A DNA stretch of 26,704 nucleotides, taken from assembly GCA_947447095.1 (NCBI GenBank), contig CANFIL010000003.1:1-26704 (forward strand). Direction: 5' to 3'. Positions 1-7,938 of the stretch are shown one piece after another. The position numbers and the translations under genes were made by a program. How positions within the stretch are numbered: the stretch's first letter is position 1; every line of letters starts with the position of its first letter. The notes beneath the pieces were generated by a model. It saw nothing but the letters and a program-made list of their open reading frames with translations. It ran no database searches and was not told the DNA's origin. Source of the stretch: Actinomycetota bacterium (lineage in GTDB: Bacteria > Actinomycetota > Actinomycetes > S36-B12 > UBA5976).

Positions 1-5
1 CTCGC

Positions 6-1952
6 CTAATGAGATACGGCACCCTGTCCGTCAAGCTGGTAGTAGCGAATGTAGTCAACGTACATTTTCGCTTCGTTCCAGTTGTTGTATGAACCACCAA
101 AGTCACCAACGGCATTGTTTAAAATAATGAAAAACGGTTGGTTGAATGGCCAGTTGGGCAGCCCAGCAGTAGTGCGATCTACGGTGAGCAGCGCTCGACC
201 ATCGACAGCGAGCTCGATGAAGTCGTGGTTTCGGGCATCCGCACCTAACCAAGTCAAACTATAGGTATGCCAGACGCCTGGGTAGCCTGTCGAGTCTTCG
301 ATGCTTCCAGCACTGTACTGATCGCCGGTACCCTCACGGTTCATTAAATGGATTGCACCAGTTGTCAGATTTGGACTCCCACCTTTACCTTCCATGATGT
401 CGATCTCGCCAGAGGTCGGCCACCCTGAGCCAGGTTGTGTGATGTTTTTGCCCAGCATCCAAAATGCTGGCCAGTTAGCCCCTCCAACAGGGGTCATAAT
501 TCGCGCTTCGAGATATCCGTACTTGACGTAGAGCTGGCCCTGCGTATCCATGCGGCCACTTACGAAAGGACAGTTGCCAGACCAGGCCATACACGAACCA
601 GCATCTGACGGACGATCTGCGGCCCTAGCTAGGTGAGTGGTTTTAATTGTTAAGAGTCCAGCCGCAGAACCATCCTGGGTGATCGCGGACGGCGCAAAGT
701 ACTGTTGCTCATTGTTGAAGCAGGTTCCACCGCCGTTTGATGCCGATTGGTCACATTGTCTTTCGGTCCAAATGGTGTCGAGAGGATTATTTCCTTGTGT
801 GAAATCGTCTGACCAAAGTAGGTTTCCAACATCGTGTCCTGCCACGGTCGGTGTTGGGGCATGTGCCATGCCTAATTGCACAGTCTTATAAAAGCCCAAT
901 TCCACGATGTCAATTGTTTGTTGCGATTCCTGCGAAAACATTGCGGGTGCGATCTGTCCGTAAAGAACACCGCTACCACGTGGGTCGGTAGGGCTTGGGG
1001 GTAAGCCTCCAACTTGCGATGCGAGGTTGGTGTTCACGATCGTGAACGTTGCGCGCCCAGTGAGATCAGTTGTTGCGGCGAGAATTGCCCCATCTCCATT
1101 GTTGTCACCGAGTCCGATGGGAATGTTATTCCCGTCCTTAAATGATGCAGTGGAATTGCTGTAGCGCTTGTTGACTCTAAGTTTTACTTCTTTGCCAATG
1201 ATCGGAAATCCGTCTTGGTCAGTGGCGACAATAACCACAGAGATTGTGCTGCCTACCAGAGCTTGAACATGGAACGAACGAAGTCCCACCGAGTACCAGT
1301 CATGTGACACGCTCCATTCCAGTTCGTTAGAGACACTTTCGAATGCTGATGCAGCTGATACGTCTGGAGTAATGATTCGCAGAGTGGCATGTGAGAGAGC
1401 TTTGCGAGTTTTCACAGATTGCGTACTGATGGACGTTCCAGCGCCAGCAGCATTAATTCCTCGAACTTTGACGTTGTAATTTGTAAAAGTCGAAAGGCCA
1501 GAAATCTTTATCGGCTGTGATAATTGAGAAGTTGTCGTCCACGAAGAGCCATTGTTAATCGAATATTGAAGCCTCTTTATTGGCGCAGTTGGAGCGCCGG
1601 CAGACTTGAGCGAAATATATATCTCGGTCTCACTTTGTGCGATGTCAACGTTTGGGCGAGAGGGGGAAGTTTCCGGCGTCCAAGCCCGCGATGATCCACT
1701 TCGCACACAAACATAATATTTATTTGCTGCCGTTGTTTCGGCACTTAACGTTGGGCAGATCGTTCCCGAATTCCACTTAGCCTTAGTGCCGGATTTGGTA
1801 CAAGTAAATAGTTTTCCGCTTACAATCGCTTTGCTTCCTATGGGAGAACATGTTGCGCCTGAGCTAACGCCAGCGAATGACGGTTGTGGCGCAATGCAGA
1901 TCGTTGCCAACAATGTCGTGAAGATACTCAACACGAGTAAGCGTGCGCGCAC
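6..1952 (-). CDS. Secreted GH16-family beta-glucanase (laminarinase-like) with N-terminal Cys/Trp modules and Fn3 domain
   Basis: 648 aa, stop TAG at the window edge. The C-terminal ~270 residues are a glycoside hydrolase family 16 domain: the signature EIDIME is present with E516, D518 and E521 (nucleophile, assisting Asp, acid/base), followed by the usual family segments (VWHTYSLTW, YVDYIRYYQ). Known members cleave beta-1,3 or mixed-linkage glucans outside the cell. In front lie a signal peptide (about 1-27, ending SFA), two short Cys- and Trp-containing modules (about 35-95), a fibronectin type III domain (about 100-182) and an Ig-like region (about 215-335). I chose the GTG at 1952 over the in-frame TTG at 1967 because GAGGTGG lies six bases ahead of it. 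Substrate cannot be read from sequence; laminarin-type algal glucan is a reasonable guess. It follows the TauE gene on the same strand after 79 bp. Confidence 0.88.
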   Translation of the reverse strand: MRARLLVLSIFTTLLATICIAPQPSFAGVSSGATCSPIGSKAIVSGKLFTCTKSGTKAKWNSGTICPTLSAETTAANKYYVCVRSGSSRAWTPETSPSRPNVDIAQSETEIYISLKSAGAPTAPIKRLQYSINNGSSWTTTSQLSQPIKISGLSTFTNYNVKVRGINAAGAGTSISTQSVKTRKALSHATLRIITPDVSAASAFESVSNELEWSVSHDWYSVGLRSFHVQALVGSTISVVIVATDQDGFPIIGKEVKLRVNKRYSNSTASFKDGNNIPIGLGDNNGDGAILAATTDLTGRATFTIVNTNLASQVGGLPPSPTDPRGSGVLYGQIAPAMFSQESQQTIDIVELGFYKTVQLGMAHAPTPTVAGHDVGNLLWSDDFTQGNNPLDTIWTERQCDQSASNGGGTCFNNEQQYFAPSAITQDGSAAGLLTIKTTHLARAADRPSDAGSCMAWSGNCPFVSGRMDTQGQLYVKYGYLEARIMTPVGGANWPAFWMLGKNITQPGSGWPTSGEIDIMEGKGGSPNLTTGAIHLMNREGTGDQYSAGSIEDSTGYPGVWHTYSLTWLGADARNHDFIELAVDGRALLTVDRTTAGLPNWPFNQPFFIILNNAVGDFGGSYNNWNEAKMYVDYIRYYQLDGQGAVSH

Positions 1953-2031
1953 GATAAACCACCTCAAAATTGAGATCCGCGCACACGAATCTGCTACAAG
2001 GTTAGCGTGGTAACCGTGGACACTAGTGCAC

Positions 2032-2757
2032 TTAGTAATACTTGATAAAGAGTCCGAGTGTTGAGCAGAGTCCGACGGTAAAAACTAAGCGTCGATAGAA
2101 CGAAACGGACATTTGGGTCGCCCACTTTCCGCCAAAATTGCCACCAATGCCGGCACCAACTCCAAGGGCAGTGGCGTACGCCCAGTTCACGTGGCCACTC
2201 AAGGCATAGACAACATTCGACATCACAACTGTGAGACCTACGATGACGTTTTTGGTGGCGTTTAGTAGAGATGGACTACGGCGCGCATCGCGCGCCAACG
2301 TGGCAGAGACCATGACGCCTTGGCCTGGTCCGAAGTATCCGCAATACAGCCCTGTTCCAAAAATCGCTGCCGTTTCTTTGCCAATACCCATTCCTGTCGG
2401 TCGATCGGGAATGGGAATCAACAAAGTGCATGTTGCAAACAGAAGCAGGAAGGGAATAAGGCGTTCAAGAGTTGTGATTGGCATGTTGAGAAGCAGCACT
2501 GCCCCGATCAAGGTGCCGATGACTGATGCAACGATTAACCGTGCGTTCTCTCGCATTAAATGTGCAAATGACACCTGATGGTGGCGTACTGCCAAAAAAT
2601 TTGCCGGCATCGCTCCAAGCGCATTCGTTACCACAGCGCTGAGGGGATTGAGGCCAACGGCTAGTAAAGCTGGGTACGAAATGATCGAGGCGCCGCCTGC
2701 CATGCCGTTGATGACGCCAATGATGACGCCAACACAGGCAATGAAAATGTATGTCAT
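2032..2757 (-). CDS. TauE/SafE-family sulfite/anion exporter-like membrane protein
   Basis: 241 aa, almost entirely hydrophobic with about 7-8 predicted membrane segments in two halves. The N-terminal GVINGMAGGASIISYPALL and the second-half GYFGPGQGVMVS match the Gly-rich repeats of the TauE/SafE (DUF81) family. Members move sulfite, sulfoacetate, or other small organic anions across the inner membrane; the substrate here is unknown. The start ATG at 2757 overlaps the stop of the upstream SDR gene (TAATG), so translation is probably coupled; the longer reading frame starting at 2802 lies wholly inside the SDR gene and is unlikely. It is the last gene of the GNAT-racemase-SDR-TauE unit. Confidence 0.85.
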   Translation of the reverse strand: MTYIFIACVGVIIGVINGMAGGASIISYPALLAVGLNPLSAVVTNALGAMPANFLAVRHHQVSFAHLMRENARLIVASVIGTLIGAVLLLNMPITTLERLIPFLLLFATCTLLIPIPDRPTGMGIGKETAAIFGTGLYCGYFGPGQGVMVSATLARDARRSPSLLNATKNVIVGLTVVMSNVVYALSGHVNWAYATALGVGAGIGGNFGGKWATQMSVSFYRRLVFTVGLCSTLGLFIKYY

Positions 2758-3524
2758 TAAGCGACTGGTTGCGCGCCTGTAATTTCCACTAATGATCCAC
2801 ACATAAATTCAGCTTCATCCGAAGCAAGGAATGCCACGAGAGCTGCTACTTCTTCGGGTTTGCCGATACGACCAAATGGAACCATCTTGTCGAAGTCCGC
2901 GAATGTTAAGCCCTTACGTTCTGCAGCTTTTTGCAGCATTGGCGTTCCAATTTCACCGGGGCACACGGCATTGACGCGAATCTTGTTGGGAGCGTAGTCA
3001 CGTGCGAGGTTTTGAGTAAACGATGCCACTGCAGCTTTGCTGACGTTGTAGGCGATGTGGCCAGGAGCTGGATGCAGTCCCCATTGCGAAGCAGTATTAA
3101 CGATTGCGCCGCCTCCCTGATTAATCATGTGGGGGATGACTGCTTGGCAAAGGTAGAACATCGAATCCACGTTCACTGCAAATGTGGTGTGCCAATCATC
3201 TTCGGTAAGTTCCATCAGCGGACCTCGTCGGTTGATGCCTGCGTTGTTGACGAGCACATCAATACGTCCGTAAGTGTCAATGACATCCTGGATGAGTGCT
3301 CGACATGCATCACCCTTTGAGATGTCAGCCGGTATGCAAATGGCATTTCCGCCAGAGGCCACAATCTGGTCCGTCGTAATCTGTGCATTGTCAGCAACAA
3401 TGTCCGTGACAATGACTCGTGCACCTTCGTTGGCAAATCGTTGCGCCATGGCAGTTCCAATGCCACCACCAGAACCAGTGACGATGACGACTTTGTCGGT
3501 AAAGCGTTGCGTTGGGTTAGTCAT
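2757..3524 (-). CDS. Short-chain dehydrogenase/reductase (SDR), classical type
   Basis: 255 aa, the usual length for a classical SDR. Visible motifs: TGSGGGIG (16-23, NAD(P)-binding), NNAG (93-96), catalytic S146, Y159 and K163 (YNVSK). The acidic residue after strand 2 (VIVTD, D41) suggests NAD(H) rather than NADP(H). The closest look is to 3-oxoacyl-ACP reductase/2,3-butanediol dehydrogenase-like members, but substrate is not readable. The start at 3524 is set by AAGGAG seven bases upstream; the frame could be extended to 3566 but only into the previous gene. The gap to the racemase stop is 22 bp, so the genes are very likely co-transcribed. Being away from the fab block, it is not an obvious FabG. 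Confidence 0.9.
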   Translation of the reverse strand: MTNPTQRFTDKVVIVTGSGGGIGTAMAQRFANEGARVIVTDIVADNAQITTDQIVASGGNAICIPADISKGDACRALIQDVIDTYGRIDVLVNNAGINRRGPLMELTEDDWHTTFAVNVDSMFYLCQAVIPHMINQGGGAIVNTASQWGLHPAPGHIAYNVSKAAVASFTQNLARDYAPNKIRVNAVCPGEIGTPMLQKAAERKGLTFADFDKMVPFGRIGKPEEVAALVAFLASDEAEFMCGSLVEITGAQPVA

Positions 3525-3546
3525 GGGTACTCCTTGTAGTGGGGGA

Positions 3547-4656
3547 CTAGCGCTTGATCCATTCACGTGACACTGCGAAACGATCGACTATATCCATAAT
3601 CGGGTCGATTCCAATGCCAGGTCCTGTGGGAACGGTCAGATGTCCATCTTGCAGGACAAAAGGCTCTGTTGTATCAACTTCGAAATAACGCGCCGATGCC
3701 GAAGTGTCGCCAGGAAGCGTGAAGTTTGGAAGTGCAGCGAGGGCCAAATTGGCGGCTCGGCCAATTCCAGTTTCAAGCATGCCACCACACCACACTGGGA
3801 TGTTGTGTGCCATTGAGACATCGTGAATTTTCTTGGATTCAATGTATCCACCAACACGTGATGGTTTGATGTTGATGATTTCAGCAGCGCCCAATTCGAT
3901 GGCATCGCGCGCGATGTCTGCGGAAATGATCGATTCGTCCAGACACACGGGAGTGTCAATGTAGTCAGCCAATTTGGCGTGACCGAGGATGTCTTCTTCG
4001 AAAATCGGTTGTTCAATGAGCAAAAGGTTGAATTCATCTAGGCGCTTGAGTAGATCAAAATCATCTCTCGTATAGGCGGTGTTGGCATCCACTTGAAGAA
4101 GTAGGTCGTCACCAAACTCTTTGCGGACCATTTTGACCGGTTCATAATCCCAGCCCGGTTCGATTTTTAGTTTGATACGCAAATATCCATCAGCCAGATA
4201 TCCAGCAACAAAGGAATGTAGCTCTTCGAGCGAATCCATGATGCCAACTGAGACGCCAGCAGGTACTCGGTCTTTGGTAGCGCCGAGATACGTTGCAAGT
4301 GAGGTGTCCGCATGGCGCAATTGCGCATCCAGAACAGCGGTTTCGATTGCGGCTTTCGCCATTCGGTGTCCCTTAGCCCAAAACAGAGTTGGAGCGATGG
4401 TCTCGGCTGTGAGGTCATCGCCGAGTGCCATCAAATCAGGAATAAAGAATTCACGAAGCACATCCATTGCAGCGGTGTGGTACTCACTTGAGTAATCGGG
4501 GCGCTCGTTCGCGCCACATTCGGCCCAACCTTCGCCGACATCTGTGACGGCATGAGCCCACACCACTTGGTGAACATTTACAGAACTAAACGAGGTTCGG
4601 AATGCGGACTTAAGTGGGACGTTTAGTCGAATGAGTTCAACGGCTTCAAGTTTCAT
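3547..4656 (-). CDS. N-succinylamino acid racemase / o-succinylbenzoate synthase (enolase superfamily)
   Basis: 369 aa, matching the NSAR/OSBS subgroup length. All catalytic residues are visible: KxK at K162/K164, metal ligands D190, E215 and D240 (VDAN, IEQP, CLDES), and the second acid/base K264 (INIKPSRVGG). From memory, long stretches match the Amycolatopsis N-acylamino acid racemase (RIKLKIEPGWD, PVWCGGM.ETG, LPGDTSAS). The family racemises N-succinyl amino acids and often also makes o-succinylbenzoate for menaquinone. The upstream neighbour is a GNAT acyltransferase, overlapping by ATGA, which favours the amino-acid route: GNAT succinylates a D-amino acid and this enzyme racemises it. 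No other men gene is in the window, so a role in menaquinone synthesis (menC) cannot be excluded. Confidence 0.92.
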   Translation of the reverse strand: MKLEAVELIRLNVPLKSAFRTSFSSVNVHQVVWAHAVTDVGEGWAECGANERPDYSSEYHTAAMDVLREFFIPDLMALGDDLTAETIAPTLFWAKGHRMAKAAIETAVLDAQLRHADTSLATYLGATKDRVPAGVSVGIMDSLEELHSFVAGYLADGYLRIKLKIEPGWDYEPVKMVRKEFGDDLLLQVDANTAYTRDDFDLLKRLDEFNLLLIEQPIFEEDILGHAKLADYIDTPVCLDESIISADIARDAIELGAAEIINIKPSRVGGYIESKKIHDVSMAHNIPVWCGGMLETGIGRAANLALAALPNFTLPGDTSASARYFEVDTTEPFVLQDGHLTVPTGPGIGIDPIMDIVDRFAVSREWIKR

Positions 4657-5414
4657 TTGCCATCCTTCGGCGGAGTCATGATGTACGCCTCACGATTCAC
4701 CATTCCCGTGAGCGCCCATCCTTCATTGAGTGCTGGGAGGAGTGCGGCACGAACGGCTGCACGCCACTGTGACACTGATGGGCTACCGTCTTTGCGCAAA
4801 GCTTCAATGTCCTGCGGTACATGCACTAGGTTTTCAATTCCATCTACCAAGCCATGATATTCGGGAGCCCCCTGTATGACTGTTACTGCAGCATGACGTT
4901 CTTGATCGTGATCGGCAGGAGCATGATTTGCACTGAGATCCCAAAGGGCAACCACGCGATCAGATTCATCGCCGGCATTGATTGCATCGGTCATGGTTCC
5001 GTAGAAGTTCGGTGAGTATTCAACGGCCCGCGCTCCAAGTTTTACAAGATTCAAAAACCCATTGCGCCGAACAAGTGGATCGAATGTCCATGTGATCGTG
5101 TTTATGTCGTGATCAAGAGCCCATTGCTTCTGGTGCATCTTGAGTGCGTAGCCCGTTCCTGGCTCGCTTGATGCGGTGACGTGCGAGTGAAGTACGTGTT
5201 CGCCGTTATAAAAGCCGCGAAAGGCCAGCGATGCGCCAACGATTTTGCCACCATAGTTAGCCGTCGTGCAGTATGCACCAACATGAAGCATCGCCAAGAT
5301 CAAATCCATTGGCACGACATCAGGCCCATCAGCCCAAATCGATCGAAAGAATGCTGCAACATTGTCAGCGTCTTGCGGACTTTCGCACGCCACGATCGAG
5401 AGCTCGGATTGCAT
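4653..5414 (-). CDS. GNAT-family N-acyltransferase, probable D-amino acid N-succinyltransferase
   Basis: 253 aa. The N-terminal part has the GNAT layout (YGGKIVGASLAFRG followed by the SHVTASSEPGTGYALKMHQKQWA acyl-CoA loop region), and WTFDPLVRRNGFLNLVKLGA is typical of the COG3375-type acyltransferases found beside N-succinylamino acid racemases. In the Geobacillus pathway described in the literature the equivalent enzyme uses succinyl-CoA on D-amino acids; transfer of that role here is inference from context. The stop overlaps the racemase start by four bases (ATGA). The ATG at 5414 has no clear Shine-Dalgarno; a -10-like CAGAAT sits six bases ahead of it, so this may be a leaderless start. 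First gene of its operon, divergent from the PAP2 gene with only 40 bp between. Confidence 0.82.
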   Translation of the reverse strand: MQSELSIVACESPQDADNVAAFFRSIWADGPDVVPMDLILAMLHVGAYCTTANYGGKIVGASLAFRGFYNGEHVLHSHVTASSEPGTGYALKMHQKQWALDHDINTITWTFDPLVRRNGFLNLVKLGARAVEYSPNFYGTMTDAINAGDESDRVVALWDLSANHAPADHDQERHAAVTVIQGAPEYHGLVDGIENLVHVPQDIEALRKDGSPSVSQWRAAVRAALLPALNEGWALTGMVNREAYIMTPPKDGK

Positions 5415-5420
5415 GGTTAC

Positions 5421-5448
5421 ATTCTGCCGTGCGACCTACCTCTAGGCT
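5421..5448. promoter_or_regulatory. Interlocked divergent promoters of the GNAT operon and the PAP2 gene
   Basis: On the plus strand TAGGCT (5443-5448) fits TANNNT and lies six bases before the PAP2 ATG, the spacing of a leaderless transcript. On the minus strand CAGAAT (complement of 5421-5426) lies six bases before the GNAT ATG; its first base departs from the consensus. With 17-bp spacers the -35 position of each promoter falls on the -10 of the other. No good TTGACA-like -35 exists for either. Inferred from sequence only. Confidence 0.5.
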
Positions 5449-5454
5449 TGCCAC

Positions 5455-6360
5455 ATGCCCACTTTTAGCGAATGGCCGACTTCTCGGCGAATTGCTGTGG
5501 GTGTGTGGGCTGCATTGGCACTGATCTATTGCGTCGCTATTGGAATCCCATTCGATAGAGCCACGCAGTTTCTATTTATCGTTAGCGCAGCCGTTGTCTT
5601 TTCAGTAGGTTCAAACACTCCCAATAGTCGGATTTTTGCTGACTGGATTCCGTTCTTTGCCTTGCTCTACGGATATGACTACAGCCGCGGGGCGGCAGAG
5701 TCTCTGGGTTTCACAGTCCGAGTTGAGGAAATCTACAACATCGAACTGTCCTTGTTTGGTCGATTCTTTGATGGTCAGATTCCAACCGTGTGGCTTCAGC
5801 AACACCTCTATGACCCAAACCACATCGCCTGGTGGGAGGGCATTGTTGCTTTGACCTACTGCTCACATTTTGTTGTGCCGTGGGCCATTGTGGGAACGCT
5901 GTATGTGCGTGACCGACGGAAGTGGGCAAATTTTGCTCGCCGCATCATCACGATTTCATTCGCTGCGCTCATCACTTACGTCATCGTTCCCGCAGCTCCT
6001 CCGTGGTACGCAGCCCAAGTCGGATTATGCGATCCGCTCTCACGCATTGCTACCCGCGGCTGGGCGATTCTAGGTATCCCCATCGCCGGACAAATTGTTT
6101 CTCTTGGCCAAGGCGTCGTGAATCAATTCGCCGCGATTCCTTCGCTGCACGCCGGAACCGCATTTACGATCTCATTATTTTTCTGGCCACGAGTAGGTCG
6201 CCTGATGCGGGCATTCTTTGTGTTGTATTGCGCGACGATGGTATTCACGTTGGCCTATGGCGGAGAGCACTACATCTTTGATGCGTTGCTTGGCGCTCTC
6301 TATGCAGCTGTCGTTGAAATTGGTTGCCGACGGTGGGAAAAACGTTCGTCTCGCCACTAA
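5455..6360 (+). CDS. PAP2-superfamily membrane phosphatase / inositol phosphorylceramide synthase-like (AUR1-type)
   Basis: 301 aa integral membrane protein with about six hydrophobic segments. The C-terminal half holds the PAP2 signature: IPSLH (228-232) and GEHYIFD (270-276), giving the two catalytic histidines H232 and H272 and D276. The first PAP2 element (KxxxxxxRP) is not seen; instead there is a YVIVPAAPPWYA segment as in AUR1/inositol phosphorylceramide synthase-like members. Such proteins dephosphorylate lipid phosphates or transfer phospho-inositol type head groups; which one cannot be told. The start ATG at 5455 has no Shine-Dalgarno and follows a TAGGCT -10 box by six bases. The DUF3445 gene follows nine bases after the stop. 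Confidence 0.85.
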   Translation: MPTFSEWPTSRRIAVGVWAALALIYCVAIGIPFDRATQFLFIVSAAVVFSVGSNTPNSRIFADWIPFFALLYGYDYSRGAAESLGFTVRVEEIYNIELSLFGRFFDGQIPTVWLQQHLYDPNHIAWWEGIVALTYCSHFVVPWAIVGTLYVRDRRKWANFARRIITISFAALITYVIVPAAPPWYAAQVGLCDPLSRIATRGWAILGIPIAGQIVSLGQGVVNQFAAIPSLHAGTAFTISLFFWPRVGRLMRAFFVLYCATMVFTLAYGGEHYIFDALLGALYAAVVEIGCRRWEKRSSRH

Positions 6361-6363
6361 TCT
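6358..6363 (+). promoter_or_regulatory. Candidate leaderless -10 box of the DUF3445 gene, overlapping the PAP2 stop codon
   Basis: TAATCT fits TANNNT and is followed by exactly six bases and then the ATG of the next gene. Its first three bases are the TAA stop of the PAP2 gene. No -35 element is evident and the DUF3445 gene has no Shine-Dalgarno, so it may have its own leaderless transcript in addition to read-through from PAP2. Confidence 0.45.
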
Positions 6364-6369
6364 TTTTCC

Positions 6370-7209
6370 ATGACGTATATCCCTATTGATGGACGGCCTT
6401 TTACCGTCTCTATGGGATTGCGTGCTTTGAATATTCAGGACTGGATCGAATCGGATTCTGATCTTGAAACAGACTTAGCGCAAAAGCGAGACTTGCTTCA
6501 GAGGCATCATGGCCAGGTCTTTGCAGCTCTACCTGAAGGGTTACAAGGATCGCGCGAAACACTTGCCATGCTCGAGGACCATTTGCTCAATGTGTTTCCC
6601 GAACGCTTTCCTCAGGGCATCGCAGTGGATGAACATCTCCATCCACTTGAATCAGCCGCACGACTGGTGCAAGAGGACCTCGTAGTTATGACCCCACGCG
6701 ACGGTCAATGGATTCTGACAGCCGCTTGTGTATGTTTCCCCAGCCGATGGGATCTCACGGAGAAAGTCGGAGCAAACCTTTACGAAATTCATGGACCTGT
6801 TCCACACTATGCAGAACGAATTGGCGAAGCAACAAACACGATGTTTGGAAAGTTCACTGCTGATCGACCTGTGTGGCGAGTGAACTGGACAATTCTGGAT
6901 TCGCCAGATTTGTTCCAGCCATCTGGCGCGCTGCGAGACGTAGCTCGCTCGATGCCACGCGAGGGCGCATTTGGAGATGTCACATACTTCAGGACCGAAC
7001 GCCAGACCTTGCGAGTGCTGCCGTCGGGTGATGTGTTATTTACGATCCGTAATCGCGTCAATTCACTCAACGAATTGGCACACATTTCACCAGAATTTCG
7101 GGACAACCTGGGTCCTACATTGGATTCCACGAGTGAAGAAACCCGAGGCTACAAGGGCTGGCATCCGATTTGGGAACAGCTCATGGCGTGGTCGCAAGGC
7201 GCTATTTAG
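6370..7209 (+). CDS. DUF3445 family, haem-dependent oxidative N-demethylase-like protein
   Basis: 279 aa. The order of conserved blocks is that of the DUF3445 family: MGLRALNIQDWIE near the start, KRDLLQRHHGQVFAALPEG, the ARLVQEDLVVM block followed by CFPSRWDLTEKVGANLYEIHGPVPHY, then RVNWTILDSPDLFQP, and a C-terminal TERQTLRVLPSGDVLFTIRNRV. A family member has been characterised as a haem-dependent oxidative N-demethylase (dimethylamine monooxygenase type); the substrate here is not known. Cytoplasmic, no signal peptide. The start at 6370 lies nine bases after the PAP2 stop with no ribosome binding site. Ends well before DUF3145, which has its own leader. Confidence 0.85.
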   Translation: MTYIPIDGRPFTVSMGLRALNIQDWIESDSDLETDLAQKRDLLQRHHGQVFAALPEGLQGSRETLAMLEDHLLNVFPERFPQGIAVDEHLHPLESAARLVQEDLVVMTPRDGQWILTAACVCFPSRWDLTEKVGANLYEIHGPVPHYAERIGEATNTMFGKFTADRPVWRVNWTILDSPDLFQPSGALRDVARSMPREGAFGDVTYFRTERQTLRVLPSGDVLFTIRNRVNSLNELAHISPEFRDNLGPTLDSTSEETRGYKGWHPIWEQLMAWSQGAI

Positions 7210-7273
7210 CCAGCAACCACAACGCTTCTTAGATTTTTAGGGGTTCTGGTAGTCAATCTTGGGGTTGGGGGTT

Positions 7274-7279
7274 TATTCT
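7274..7279 (+). promoter_or_regulatory. Possible -10 box for the DUF3145 gene
   Basis: TATTCT fits TANNNT and is the same hexamer as in the rnpB promoter; the preceding bases are similar too (GGGGG-TT here, GGGGC-T there). It would give a 5' leader of about 80 bases ending in the ribosome binding site at 7360. No clear -35. The 159-bp gap after DUF3445 shows nothing else I recognise. Confidence 0.3.
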
Positions 7280-7368
7280 CATACTCAAGACCTCCTTATG
7301 GGGATCGGCCAAGCAAATCGTGGTGGGGAAGCCAGCATTTGCCGGTGGTTCGATCTGTAGGAGTGAGT

Positions 7369-7875
7369 ATGGCTATTTCAAGCCAAGCTCGTGGCGTTGT
7401 GTTTGTACATAGTTCGCCGCGTGCGCTGTGTACGCATGTTGAATGGGCTCTTGGTGGCCTGCTTGGTTCGCCTGTGAATTTGGACTGGGTTGATCAGCCA
7501 GTAGCTACCGGTTCAATGCGCAGTGAATTGTCGTGGACAGGTGCCGCCGGTTTGTCGGCAACAATCGCATCGTCATTGCGTAGCTACCCACATCTTCGTT
7601 TTGAAGTTACAGAAGAACCGTCACCCGGCTATGACGGGCAACGTTTCGTGTCTACGCCATCGTTGGGGTTGTGGCGTAGCCCGATGGGCGTATTTGGAGA
7701 AGCTTTCATCAGCGAAGAACGTCTGCGTAGTGCAATGGCAGCCGCAGTTGCAGACGGTCGGTCACTGATGGACGTAATGGATGAAGTACTCGGAGGTCCG
7801 TGGGATCGAGAGCTTGAACCATTCCGTTATGCAGGTGAAGGTGTTCCAGTTCGCTGGTTGCACCAAGTTGGATAA
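7369..7875 (+). CDS. DUF3145 family protein
   Basis: 168 aa, the usual size for this actinobacteria-specific family of unknown function. The match rests on the N-terminal RGVVFVHSSPRALCTHVEWALGG and the WTGAAG, LRFEVTEEPSPGYDGQR and C-terminal LGGPWDRELEPFRYAGEGVPVRWLHQVG segments, which are very constant in the family. The start at 7369 is chosen because AGGAG lies six bases upstream; the frame could extend to 7339 without a ribosome binding site. In other actinomycetes this gene also lies next to the fab cluster, so a link to lipid synthesis is plausible, but no function is established. Convergent with accD, with a shared terminator. Confidence 0.88.
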   Translation: MAISSQARGVVFVHSSPRALCTHVEWALGGLLGSPVNLDWVDQPVATGSMRSELSWTGAAGLSATIASSLRSYPHLRFEVTEEPSPGYDGQRFVSTPSLGLWRSPMGVFGEAFISEERLRSAMAAAVADGRSLMDVMDEVLGGPWDRELEPFRYAGEGVPVRWLHQVG

Positions 7876-7892
7876 GCCAAGTCAACGAATAG

Positions 7893-7923
7893 AAAAAGCC
7901 CACTCAGCGCGAGTGGGCTTTTT
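7893..7923. terminator. Bidirectional rho-independent terminator between DUF3145 and accD
   Basis: A perfect 13-bp stem (AAAAAGCCCACTC at 7893-7905 against GAGTGGGCTTTTT at 7911-7923) with a five-base loop. The A-run on one side and T-run on the other let it work on both strands, fitting its place between two convergent genes. Confidence 0.93.
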
Positions 7924-7938
7924 CTGTGTCTAGCAGTT

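Noticed and set aside
1953..1967. TTG start for the GH16 enzyme
   Set aside because: GAGGTGG is correctly spaced for the GTG at 1952, and overlaps the TTG codon.
2758..2802. Longer N-terminus for the TauE/SafE protein
   Set aside because: The added 15 residues are inside the SDR gene and are charged; the ATG at 2757 in the TAATG overlap gives a normal first membrane segment.
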